From: Paracoccaceae bacterium
GTDB taxonomy: Bacteria; Pseudomonadota; Alphaproteobacteria; Rhodobacterales; Rhodobacteraceae
Assembly: GCA_003500165.1 (NCBI GenBank)
Contig: DNSZ01000131.1
Span: 956-23,472 of the forward strand
Direction: 5' to 3'
Length of the DNA: 22,517 nucleotides
In this document: piece by piece, positions 1 to 6,213 of the stretch
Layout: each line of letters opens with the position of its first letter
Numbering within the stretch: the first letter of the stretch is position 1
Notes under the pieces: generated by a model
What the model was told of the DNA's origin: nothing
Databases searched by the model: none
The model's input: the letters and a program-made list of their open reading frames with translations, nothing else
Program-made: the position numbers and the translations under genes

Positions 1-525
1 CCAGCGGCGCATCATCGCCCAGCTGACCGCGTCGAGCGCCGCGAGATCGGCACGCCCCTCGGCCACCGCCCGGGCCGAGGCCCGGTGCGCGCCGGTGAAG
101 ATCAGATCGGTGAAGCGAAACCCGTCAAGCGCGGCCAGCGTCTGCGGCGCGGCCCAGCCCGATTGCGAGCCGGGCGCGTTCACCGCCAGCCTCGCGCCGC
201 GCCAGCGCCGCAGCGGACCCGCCGTTGCCGGCGCCCGCGCCACCAGCGCCGAGCGGTACCAGCCGGCCGGGCAATCGGGCAGATCATAGGCGGGCGTCGC
301 GACATAGGCCACCCGGCCCCACAGATCGCGACGAAACGGCAGACCGCAGGTCTGGGCCAGCAGCAGGTCGGGATCGGTCCAGATGTCGAAAAGCGGCCGG
401 TCGCGGGTCAGGGCCCGGGGCGCGGCGCAGCCTTCGGCGCGCAGCCGGTCGCGGATCGCGGCCCACAACCGGTCGTTGGCGGCGGCCGTCTCGGGCCGGT
501 CATGCATTGGCAGCGCTGCGATCAC
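1..525 (-). CDS. PhnD/SsuA-type periplasmic substrate-binding protein, partial
   Basis: Partial gene that runs off the left edge; 175 codons are visible with no stop. The visible start reads VIAALPMHDRPETAAAND, followed by DIWTDPDLLLAQTCGLPF and APGSQSGWAAP. These patterns fit the small cytosolic or periplasmic PhnD/SsuA/transferrin-like ABC substrate-binding family (phosphate, phosphonate or similar ligands). I chose the GTG at 525-523 because it overlaps the stop of the upstream TerB-like gene as GTGA, suggesting translational coupling. A later in-frame ATG at 507 is the alternative. No signal peptide is obvious at this N-terminus, so transport may not be its role. Family assignment is from memory of motifs; the ligand is unknown. 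Confidence 0.6.
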   Translation of the reverse strand, partial: MIAALPMHDRPETAAANDRLWAAIRDRLRAEGCAAPRALTRDRPLFDIWTDPDLLLAQTCGLPFRRDLWGRVAYVATPAYDLPDCPAGWYRSALVARAPATAGPLRRWRGARLAVNAPGSQSGWAAPQTLAALDGFRFTDLIFTGAHRASARAVAEGRADLAALDAVSWAMMRRW

Positions 526-971
526 CCGGCGCCACGGGCCTCCACGCGCTGCCGGGCCAGCGCGCTGTCGCGGTCGTTGATGCCCAGAAGCTTGGCGGTC
601 ATCCGCAGAAGACCGTCCTCTTCGGGATCGCGTCGGCCATCGGCCAGCACCACCTGCCACAGCGCCTCGACCACCGCGGCCCGATCCTCGAACGGGACGG
701 CGGCCTTGATCGCCTGGGTGAAGCGCACGGTGTCGGGCGCGGCAGCCTCCAGCTCCTCGGCCTCGGCGCGCAGGGCAGCGGCCTCGAAGGGCGACAGGCC
801 ATAGCGCGCGGCCAGGATGCGGTCGATCCGGGCCATCTCGGCCTCGGCATAGTCGCGATCGGCCCGCGCCACCCGGACGAGCAGCGCCGCCAGCGCCCGG
901 CGTGCATCCCCGTCGTCGAGCGGCGCAGCCTCGGCCGCCGTGGTCAGCCGTTTGAAGAATTCTCCGAACAT
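522..971 (-). CDS. TerB family tellurite-resistance-like protein
   Basis: 149-residue protein, all-helical in appearance, with the two acidic helix-loop segments typical of TerB domains: VRVARADRDYAEAEMARID near residues 32-50 and LADGRRDPEEDGLLRM near 108-123. In the TerB family these acidic loops are thought to bind metal; the cellular role of stand-alone alphaproteobacterial TerB proteins is not settled and need not involve tellurite. The start ATG at 971 has no Shine-Dalgarno. A TATAGT box ends 7 nt upstream, so the mRNA may be leaderless. The stop overlaps the GTG start of the substrate-binding gene, so the two are probably one operon. Family confidence is good, function low. Confidence 0.8.
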   Translation of the reverse strand: MFGEFFKRLTTAAEAAPLDDGDARRALAALLVRVARADRDYAEAEMARIDRILAARYGLSPFEAAALRAEAEELEAAAPDTVRFTQAIKAAVPFEDRAAVVEALWQVVLADGRRDPEEDGLLRMTAKLLGINDRDSALARQRVEARGAG

Positions 972-978
972 GCGCGGG

Positions 979-1006
979 ACTATAGGTGCGCGTTGGCCGG
1001 GTGCAA
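979..1006 (-). promoter_or_regulatory. Candidate promoter of the TerB-like gene, leaderless layout
   Basis: On the minus strand a TTGCAC-like -35 (1006-1001) and a TATAGT -10 (984-979) are separated by 16 bp. Only 7 nt lie between the -10 and the ATG at 971, so initiation at the usual distance would place the 5' end at or next to the A of ATG. Seen by eye; no transcript data. Confidence 0.45.
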
Positions 1007-1054
1007 GGGGCCGCGCCGCCGCAACCCGACCACGGCTGCGCGCGATATCAGTGC

Positions 1055-1213
1055 CTTATACCAACGGTCATTGGGAATGACCGTTCGCCGCCTCCCGCGC
1101 CCCGCCTCCCCGGCCGACCACCAATCTTGACCCTTTGGACAGGAAAAGACTGGTATTTGGGTGGGAAGGCGGGCCAGCTGCATTGAGTCACGCTCATTGC
1201 AGCTTGGTATAAG
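1055..1213. repeat. MITE-like palindromic element with 10-bp terminal inverted repeats
   Basis: A 159-bp non-coding segment begins with CTTATACCAA (1055-1064) and ends with its exact reverse complement TTGGTATAAG (1204-1213). Each end also carries its own hairpin. On the left, AACGGTCATT (1063-1072) pairs perfectly with AATGACCGTT (1076-1085) across a 3-nt loop. On the right, AGCTGCATTGAG (1176-1187) pairs with CTCATTGCAGCT (1193-1204) at 11 of 12 positions. No convincing coding sequence lies inside. The layout resembles a non-autonomous transposon relic or a dispersed intergenic palindrome. No clear target-site duplication was seen. This is the main content of the 293-base gap between the TerB-like and lipoprotein genes. 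Confidence 0.6.
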
Positions 1214-1230
1214 ATCCCTGCTTCTGATGC

Positions 1231-1260
1231 CATCGTCGCAGCGGGGATGCTGCCGCGATG
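1231..1260 (-). terminator. Candidate hairpin downstream of the lipoprotein gene
   Basis: CATCGTCGCAGC (1231-1242) and GCTGCCGCGATG (1249-1260) pair at 10 of 12 positions around a 6-nt loop, starting 5 bp past the stop of the minus-strand lipoprotein gene. No U-tract follows, so this could be a weak or factor-assisted terminator or an RNA-stabilising stem. Confidence 0.4.
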
Positions 1261-1264
1261 CCGA

Positions 1265-1663
1265 TCACTGCGCGGTGACGGTCACGCGGACGGGATCGCC
1301 ATGAACCCGCAGGACCTGCTGGCCCGGTGCGGTGGCAGTGAAGATTGTTTCCCGCACGGGTGTGTTGCCCCGGCACGACCCGCTACGGCGGACGCCGGGA
1401 TTGCCGAAGCTGAATTCGCCAAGCTCGGTCTGCGCGTCGAGATTGGCCTTGGCGCTGGCCAGTTCCGCTTCGCTCGGCAGGACCCCGCATTGATCGCTGC
1501 GCTTGCCATGCACGATCGCCGATTGGCCCACGGCCAAACGCACGCTTGACTGATAGGCAACGCGGTTGACGTCCGCTTGCCCGCCGCCTGATGCGGTAGG
1601 CGCGGTTTCCGTGCACCCCGCCACGACCACAGCGGCGACAAGCGCCATTCCAAGTTTTCTCAT
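1265..1663 (-). CDS. Small secreted lipoprotein of unknown function
   Basis: 132-residue protein. The N-terminus is a lipoprotein signal: MRKLG, a hydrophobic stretch, then the lipobox VAGC with the lipidated Cys at 17. The mature part looks beta-rich (SVRLAVGQSAIV near 40-51, IFTATAPGQQVLRV near 107-120, VRVTVT near 125-130) and has only two further cysteines (59 and 97), a plausible disulfide. This suggests a small immunoglobulin-like or beta-sandwich domain on the periplasmic or outer-membrane face. The start was set at ATG 1663 rather than the longer reading frame because GGAGGAG lies about 8 nt upstream. It is followed within the accessory block by the LuxR-type gene upstream on the same strand. 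I do not recognise the family. Confidence 0.75.
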   Translation of the reverse strand: MRKLGMALVAAVVVAGCTETAPTASGGGQADVNRVAYQSSVRLAVGQSAIVHGKRSDQCGVLPSEAELASAKANLDAQTELGEFSFGNPGVRRSGSCRGNTPVRETIFTATAPGQQVLRVHGDPVRVTVTAQ

Positions 1664-1745
1664 GTTTCCATCTCCTCCGCGATCTCTCGAAGCCAATGCC
1701 TAGCTTGCCGCAAACCAGATCGGCGAGGTCGTGAAATCGATAGGT

Positions 1746-2486
1746 TTACACCGCGATGTGGCGCGCGCGAATCGCCCGCGCAAGGGCCTGTTCGCGGGTG
1801 CGCGCGCCCAGTTTGCGACGTGCCGAAATCAGGTGCTTCGCGACCGTCGCCTCTGAGATTCCCATCGTATCGGCAATGCGTGCGTTCAGCATGCCACCGG
1901 CAAGAAGCGTCAACACCTCCGCCTCGCGCCGCGACAGCGCGGTCCGGCTGAGCGGCAGGAATTGCTCGTGGTCGAACCGTTCGGGCCAGCCGAGCCAGGG
2001 CAGCATAAGCCGGATCGCGCGCTCGATCTCGGCCCGGGATTTCGCGCCCAGCACTTCGCCGGACGGAAACTCAGAGCAATAGGTGAGAACGGCAATGGTC
2101 GCCCCGTCGCCGATCGGCATGGATACGGAGACAATCGCGCGGTGGCCCGAATCGCGGACGAAACCGGAGAAGCCGAGGCAGGCAGGCACATGGCATGTCG
2201 GCGCCTCTTGCGTCGCCCAGATCAGCGGAGCCCGCGAGGTTCCGGCATGCTGCACGATGAAATCGCGGCTATGAAACCCATCGCCGAGATAGGCCGAAAC
2301 AATCGACTTGGACAGCGACGTCCGAAACCAGATCGGTCGCTCCGTCGTGGCGTCTAGGGCTGCGGCATTGACCGCCGTGGCGCCAAGCGCGCCCAGGGTT
2401 TCGGTCATCACCGCCCAACGGCCCTCGAAATCCTTCGCGGCAAGGAAACGATGGCCCAGATCGCTTGCGAAATGCCGTTCTATCAT
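1746..2486 (-). CDS. LuxR-type autoinducer-domain transcriptional regulator, probably a solo
   Basis: 246 residues. The N-terminal part (about 5-165) has the length and layout of the autoinducer-binding domain. The C-terminal LuxR helix-turn-helix (about 182-243) is clear: LSRREAEVLTLLAGGM, then GISEATVAKHLISARRKL. By eye alignment to TraR, some ligand-pocket residues remain (Tyr66, Asp75, Trp90), but the Pro after the conserved Asp is Phe (RDFIVQ), so binding of an acyl-homoserine lactone is uncertain. No luxI-type synthase is in the window. It sits in the accessory block next to a lipoprotein and decayed integrase/hydrolase sequence. The start ATG 2486 lacks a Shine-Dalgarno and lies 6 nt after a TATGCT -10 box. 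It may control the lipoprotein gene or itself; this is inference. Confidence 0.85.
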   Translation of the reverse strand: MIERHFASDLGHRFLAAKDFEGRWAVMTETLGALGATAVNAAALDATTERPIWFRTSLSKSIVSAYLGDGFHSRDFIVQHAGTSRAPLIWATQEAPTCHVPACLGFSGFVRDSGHRAIVSVSMPIGDGATIAVLTYCSEFPSGEVLGAKSRAEIERAIRLMLPWLGWPERFDHEQFLPLSRTALSRREAEVLTLLAGGMLNARIADTMGISEATVAKHLISARRKLGARTREQALARAIRARHIAV

Positions 2487-2670
2487 GCTGCAAGCATAGA
2501 AAGGTTAGGCTTATCGAGCAAGCTTTCGCCCAGGTTTCGCGGGGCATCGGGCCACGAAAACGACCCAACGCCCCACCCGCGCAGGGCCGCTGCGATGGCT
2601 TCTGGTTGTTCGCTGCAGGTGATATGTCCCGCATCCGCGAGCGTCAAAACCCGCGCCCGTGGATCAACGC
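2483..2670 (-). pseudogene. C-terminal remnant of an alpha/beta hydrolase
   Basis: The frame that carries the integrase fragment continues without a stop into VLTLADAGHITCSEQPEAIA. This is the usual ending of alpha/beta-fold hydrolases: the catalytic-His segment (AGH) followed by a proline and the final helix (QPEAIAAALRGW). Nothing upstream of the His segment (nucleophile elbow, acidic residue) is present. So this is only the tail of a hydrolase, joined to integrase sequence at about 2670. The frame ends at 2483, overlapping the start of the LuxR-type gene. The tail after GWG is not recognisable. It probably makes no functional protein. Assignment rests on motif similarity only. Confidence 0.5.
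2493..2521 (-). promoter_or_regulatory. Candidate promoter of the LuxR-type gene, leaderless layout
   Basis: Minus-strand TTGCTC (2521-2516), a 17-bp spacer and TATGCT (2498-2493), with 6 nt to the ATG at 2486. It is a good housekeeping-type promoter match, and it lies inside the 3' end of the decayed hydrolase reading frame. No ribosome-binding site follows, so a leaderless message is likely if this is the promoter. Confidence 0.5.
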
Positions 2671-2691
2671 CGCCACCTTGACGCTCGCGGA
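2634..2691. repeat. 14-bp perfect inverted repeat at the integrase/hydrolase junction
   Basis: TCCGCGAGCGTCAA (2634-2647) and TTGACGCTCGCGGA (2678-2691) are exact reverse complements separated by 30 bp. They bracket the place where integrase-like coding sequence gives way to hydrolase-like sequence, so they may record the rearrangement that joined the two. Confidence 0.6.
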
Positions 2692-2990
2692 GCCAGTTGC
2701 GCAACACGGCAACGCTGTCCTTGCGCAGCGGCGTGATCCGTTCCTTGCGGCCCTTGCCGAAACAGCGCAGATGCGCGCCAGGCTCCAGTGACGTGCCGCC
2801 GATCTTCAGACCGATCAGTTGGGAGACCCGCAAGCCGATCTGGGCCATCACGGTCAGGATCGCCCTGTCGCGCCGTCCTGTCCGAGTTGCGCTGTCGGGG
2901 GCGTCGATCGGCGCCGCCGCAATGCGCGGTTCGATCCGGGCCAGGTCGCCGCCCGCGAGCCCTGCGCCGATCATCGGATACCCGAAATGA
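2671..2990 (-). pseudogene. Truncated tyrosine recombinase/integrase fragment
   Basis: An open stretch of about 100 codons encodes the start of a tyrosine-recombinase catalytic domain: TRTGRRDRAILTVMAQ, then GLRVSQLIGLKI with the first catalytic Arg, then CFGKGRKERITPLRKD with the beta-hairpin Lys. The later catalytic elements (HxxR, the second His/Trp and the nucleophilic Tyr) and the N-terminal SAM-like domain are missing. The frame passes directly into hydrolase-like residues after RERQGGG. I infer a dead remnant of an integrase-type transposon gene. The frame extends upstream to 3238, but that part is only the shadow of hflX. Boundaries are approximate. Confidence 0.7.
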
Positions 2991-3008
2991 CCGTTGGCAT
3001 TAACGGTC
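2986..3008. repeat. Palindrome sharing the core of the 1055 repeat
   Basis: GACCGTT (2989-2995) and AACGGTC (3002-3008) form a perfect 7-bp inverted repeat around ggcatt. The 12 bases AATGACCGTTGG at 2986-2997 are the exact reverse complement of CCAACGGTCATT at 1061-1072. Extending outward, 15 of 18 positions match the left end of the repeat at 1055. It could be the far end of a mobile unit or a second copy of a dispersed repeat. Confidence 0.55.
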
Positions 3009-3062
3009 TTGCCCACTGTGACCATTGCGTGCGCCGGCAAGGAATTCGCCGTCTGGCGATCC

Positions 3063-4319
3063 CTAAAGCGCCCGCCACCGGGCGGCTTGCGTCGCGTCCC
3101 AATGCACTGCCAGCTCCAGCATCTCGCCGGCGCGGGCTTCGGCCTCGACCACGCCATGATCGTAAAGCCAGGCGCGGCGCCGGCCATCGGCCACGTCCAG
3201 CTGCAGCACCTCGCGCCGGCGGGCCCCGCCCAGGGCATCGGCGATCTGCCGGGTCAGCGCCGCCACCCCTGCCCCGGTTTCGGCCGAGATCGCGGCCACC
3301 CCGGCATCGCGCGCGGCCCGGGTCTCGGCCGCCTGGCGGTCTTCGTGCGCCAACAGGTCGATCTTGTTCCAGACCTCGATGCGCGGGATGCCGCCGGGGC
3401 CCGCCGGCGCCAGATCGGCCAGGATGGCCTCGACATCGGCGGCCTGCCGGGCGGTTTCGGGATGGGCGATGTCGCGCACATGCAGGATCAGATCGGCCGC
3501 GCGCACCTCTTCCAGCGTGGCCCGGAAGGCCGCCACCAGCAGCGTCGGCAGGTCCGAGATGAAGCCGACCGTGTCCGACAGGATCACCTTCGGCCCGCCG
3601 GGCAGCGCCACCCCGCGCATGGTCGGATCGAGGGTGGCGAACAGCATGTCCTCGGCCCGCACGGTCGCCCCGGTCAGCCGGTTGAACAGCGTCGACTTGC
3701 CGGCATTGGTATAGCCGACCAGCGCGACCACCGGAAACGGCACCTTGGCCCGCGCGGCGCGGTGCAGGCCGCGCGTCCGGACCACCTTGTCGAGGCGACG
3801 GCGCAGCCGGGTGATGGCGGTGTCAAGCGCGCGGCGGTCGGCCTCGATCTGGGTCTCGCCCGGCCCGCCGACGAATCCGAGGCCGCCGCGCTGGCGTTCC
3901 AGATGCGTCCAGGACCGGACCAGCCGGGTCTTCTGATAGGAAAGCGCCGCCAGTTCGACCTGCAGCGCGCCTTCGCGGGTTGCCGCGCGGTCGGCGAAAA
4001 TCTCCAGGATCAGGCCGGTGCGGTCGAGGATCTTCACGCCCCATTCGCGTTCCAGATTGCGCTGCTGCACCGGCGTGACCGGCCCGTCGATCAGCACCAG
4101 CCCGATGTCCTGCGCCTGAAACGTCTCGCCCAGCCGGGCCAGTTGCCCGGGACCGAACAACGTGCCCGGGCGCGGCCGCGCCACCGGCTGCACCTCGGCC
4201 CCGGCCAGCGCGATACCGGGCAGCGCGGCGGCCAGCGCGCGCGCCTCTTCGAGCGCCGCGGCGGGGTCGCGCGCCGCGCTGCGATCGGCGATGTCGGGAT
4301 GGACGAGCCAGGCGCGCAA
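3063..4319 (-). CDS. hflX: GTPase HflX, ribosome-associated
   Basis: 418 residues. The N-terminal HflX domain includes the glycine-rich ERQRGGLGFVGGPGETQIE segment (about 141-159). The GTPase core follows, with G1 GYTNAGKST (202-210), G2-region ATLDPT (228-233), G3 DTVGF (249-253) and G4 NKID (318-321). HflX GTPases bind and split stalled or stressed 50S/70S ribosomes in the cytoplasm. The call begins at a TTG (4319) 2 nt after the hfq stop; no better ATG/GTG was found nearby, though a start inside hfq is possible. It is the last gene of the co-directional ntr-trk-hfq-hflX run, and hfq-hflX adjacency is widely conserved in proteobacteria. Confidence 0.95.
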   Translation of the reverse strand: MRAWLVHPDIADRSAARDPAAALEEARALAAALPGIALAGAEVQPVARPRPGTLFGPGQLARLGETFQAQDIGLVLIDGPVTPVQQRNLEREWGVKILDRTGLILEIFADRAATREGALQVELAALSYQKTRLVRSWTHLERQRGGLGFVGGPGETQIEADRRALDTAITRLRRRLDKVVRTRGLHRAARAKVPFPVVALVGYTNAGKSTLFNRLTGATVRAEDMLFATLDPTMRGVALPGGPKVILSDTVGFISDLPTLLVAAFRATLEEVRAADLILHVRDIAHPETARQAADVEAILADLAPAGPGGIPRIEVWNKIDLLAHEDRQAAETRAARDAGVAAISAETGAGVAALTRQIADALGGARRREVLQLDVADGRRRAWLYDHGVVEAEARAGEMLELAVHWDATQAARWRAL

Positions 4320-4321
4320 GA

Positions 4322-4561
4322 TCAGCCCGCGTCGGTGCCTTCGTAAAGATTGATCGGCTGGGCCGGCATCACCGTCGAGATCGCGTGCTTGTAGACCAGC
4401 TGGACCTGACCGTCGCGCCGCAGCAGCACGCAGAAATTGTCGAACCAGGTGATCACGCCCTGCAGCTTGACCCCGTTGATCAGGAACACCGTGACGGGCG
4501 TCTTCGCCTTGCGCACATGGTTGAGGAAGGCGTCCTGGAGGTTCTGCTTGTCATTGGCCAT
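4322..4561 (-). CDS. hfq: RNA chaperone Hfq
   Basis: 79 residues, the usual alphaproteobacterial length. The Sm1 motif region includes LQDAFLNHVRKAKTPVTVFL and DNFCVLLRR; the Sm2 motif is YKHAIST (58-64). Hfq forms a hexameric ring that pairs small RNAs with mRNAs. The start ATG 4561 is preceded by a modest AGGG-type ribosome-binding site. In Rhodobacter and other alphaproteobacteria Hfq influences nitrogen-fixation gene expression, so its place directly downstream of the ntr genes fits. It lies 2 nt upstream of hflX and 122 bp downstream of trkH. Confidence 0.97.
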   Translation of the reverse strand: MANDKQNLQDAFLNHVRKAKTPVTVFLINGVKLQGVITWFDNFCVLLRRDGQVQLVYKHAISTVMPAQPINLYEGTDAG

Positions 4562-4606
4562 TCTGCGATGCCCTTCTTGTTATCGTGGTCGCGGCGTTGT
4601 TCCGCA

Positions 4607-4623
4607 GGGCGCGGCATGCGCCC
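4607..4623. other. Small GC hairpin in the trkH-hfq gap
   Basis: GGGCGC (4607-4612) pairs with GCGCCC (4618-4623) around 5 nt. It lies in the 122-bp gap between trkH and hfq. No U-tract follows on the minus strand, so it might be an attenuator or processing stem in the hfq leader, or chance in GC-rich sequence. Confidence 0.25.
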
Positions 4624-4683
4624 CGTTCCCCATCCATATGGCGGCTTTGGCCATGAAAGACCAGAAGCTTGGCCAGAAATGCA

Positions 4684-6213
4684 TCATCCGCGCCAATAGG
4701 CGGGGTTGAGCAGCGCGATCAGCGCCAGGGTTTCCAGCCGCCCGACGATCATCGCCACGCACAGCACGGCCTTGGCGGCCGGCGCCAGCGCGGCATAGGA
4801 CAAGGGTTCGTCGGCGGCGATCGCAACCACCGGCCCGGTGGTGGAAAGCGCGGCGATCGCGAAAGCCAGCGCGGCGTCGAAATCGAGCCCGGCCAGCGAC
4901 AGCGCGATCATCGCGACCGCCACCGACACCAGGAACAGCATGAAGAAGACCCAAGCGAGCGGCGCGCCCTCGCGGCGCAGCGCGCGCGCCCGCGCCCCCG
5001 CCCCGCCGATCGAGGAGGGATGGACCAGCCGGTCCATCTCGCGCACCCCGTGCTTGTAAAGCGCATGCACCCGCAACAGCTTGATCCCGCCCGCCGTGGT
5101 GCCGACGCCGCCGCCCATCAGCGCCAGCCCCATCAGGATCAGCCCCGGATCGCCGAGCCCCGACCAGTTTCGCGCAGCTGTCCAGTCGGCGCTTTGAACG
5201 CCATGCGTGGTCAGAAACGACATCGTGGTGAACAGCGCGCCCCACAGCCCCGACAGGGCGGCGGCAAGCCCCACCGCCTCGTCGGCCGGGGCGCTGAACC
5301 AGTGCCGCAGGAACAGCGCCAGCGGCACCACGCCCAGGCAGATCAGCGCCAGCTGCACCTCGCGGTCGGACAGCAGCCGGTTCGGGCTGCGCCAGATCAG
5401 CGCGTCGAGGTAAAGCCGACGCGAGATCGCGGTGAACAGGAACAGGAACACGAACAGCTCTCCGGCCAGCCCGGCGCCCGATGCCGCAGGACCGCCCACC
5501 GGCGACAGCCCGCTGGTGGCGATGGTCGCCATGGCATGGCAGAAGGCAACGAAGGCGGTATCGCCCGAGACATAGAGCGCGAACCACAACAGCGCCGTCA
5601 GACCCAGATAGATCGGAAACAGCTGGGCGGCGGTGCGCATCATCCGCTCGGGCGCCTCGATCAGCCGCAATTCGGCCGCGCCCGCGACGACATTGGCCGC
5701 GCGGCTTCCCAGCACCTCGAACCCGCCAAGCCCCATCGGCGCCAGCACCGCCGCCGCCGTCAGCCAGAACAGGAACCCGCCCAGCCAGGCGACGAAACCG
5801 ATCCACAGATGCAGCGTCGGGTCGAGCGGAAGCGCGCCCTTGAAGGCGCTGGCCCCGGTCGTGGTCAGCGCGCCGACCATGTCGAAATAGACATCGAGGA
5901 ACGGCGCGCCGGGCAGCAGATCGGCCATCGGCAGGGCCACAATGACCGGCAGCAGAACCAGCGCGGCAACCAGCGCGGCCAGATGGCGCCGGGCACTGGT
6001 GCGCCGCTGCCGGCCAGCTGTCGCGATCGCCACCAGCGCGCAGAAGAACAGCACCATCAGCCCGTGATAGAAGAAGCTGCGCGCGACCGCGTAGTCGCCC
6101 AGCGCGAAGCCATGCACCGCCGGCACCGCCATCGCCAGGCCCGAGCACCCCGCCAGGACCAGAAACAGCGGCAGCCGCTGGATGCCGCCCTCGACCGCGT
6201 CAGAAGAAGTCAA
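4684..6213 (-). CDS. trkH: TrkH family potassium uptake membrane protein
   Basis: About 509 residues of mostly membrane-spanning sequence, the normal TrkH size. Repeated pore-loop units of the Trk/Ktr/HKT type are visible: GALTTTGASAFKG, AMATIATSGLSPVGG, MSFLTTHGVQSAD and AIAALSTTGPVV. The conserved GGVGTTAGGIK precedes the last unit. TrkH forms the K+-translocating dimer in the inner membrane, gated by TrkA. The start is uncertain: ATG at 6249 would overlap trkA by 50 bp and add residues that are only a frame-shifted read of trkA. I prefer the TTG at 6213 (overlap 14 bp), since QRLPLFLVL, the usual beginning of the family, comes shortly after. Tight overlap indicates co-translation with trkA. 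Confidence 0.93.
   Translation of the reverse strand: MTSSDAVEGGIQRLPLFLVLAGCSGLAMAVPAVHGFALGDYAVARSFFYHGLMVLFFCALVAIATAGRQRRTSARRHLAALVAALVLLPVIVALPMADLLPGAPFLDVYFDMVGALTTTGASAFKGALPLDPTLHLWIGFVAWLGGFLFWLTAAAVLAPMGLGGFEVLGSRAANVVAGAAELRLIEAPERMMRTAAQLFPIYLGLTALLWFALYVSGDTAFVAFCHAMATIATSGLSPVGGPAASGAGLAGELFVFLFLFTAISRRLYLDALIWRSPNRLLSDREVQLALICLGVVPLALFLRHWFSAPADEAVGLAAALSGLWGALFTTMSFLTTHGVQSADWTAARNWSGLGDPGLILMGLALMGGGVGTTAGGIKLLRVHALYKHGVREMDRLVHPSSIGGAGARARALRREGAPLAWVFFMLFLVSVAVAMIALSLAGLDFDAALAFAIAALSTTGPVVAIAADEPLSYAALAPAAKAVLCVAMIVGRLETLALIALLNPAYWRG

Noticed and set aside
2991..3238. Upstream extension of the integrase-fragment frame
   Set aside because: The residues over 3063-3238 are an alternate-frame read of the hflX 3' end, and those over 2991-3062 have no family resemblance.
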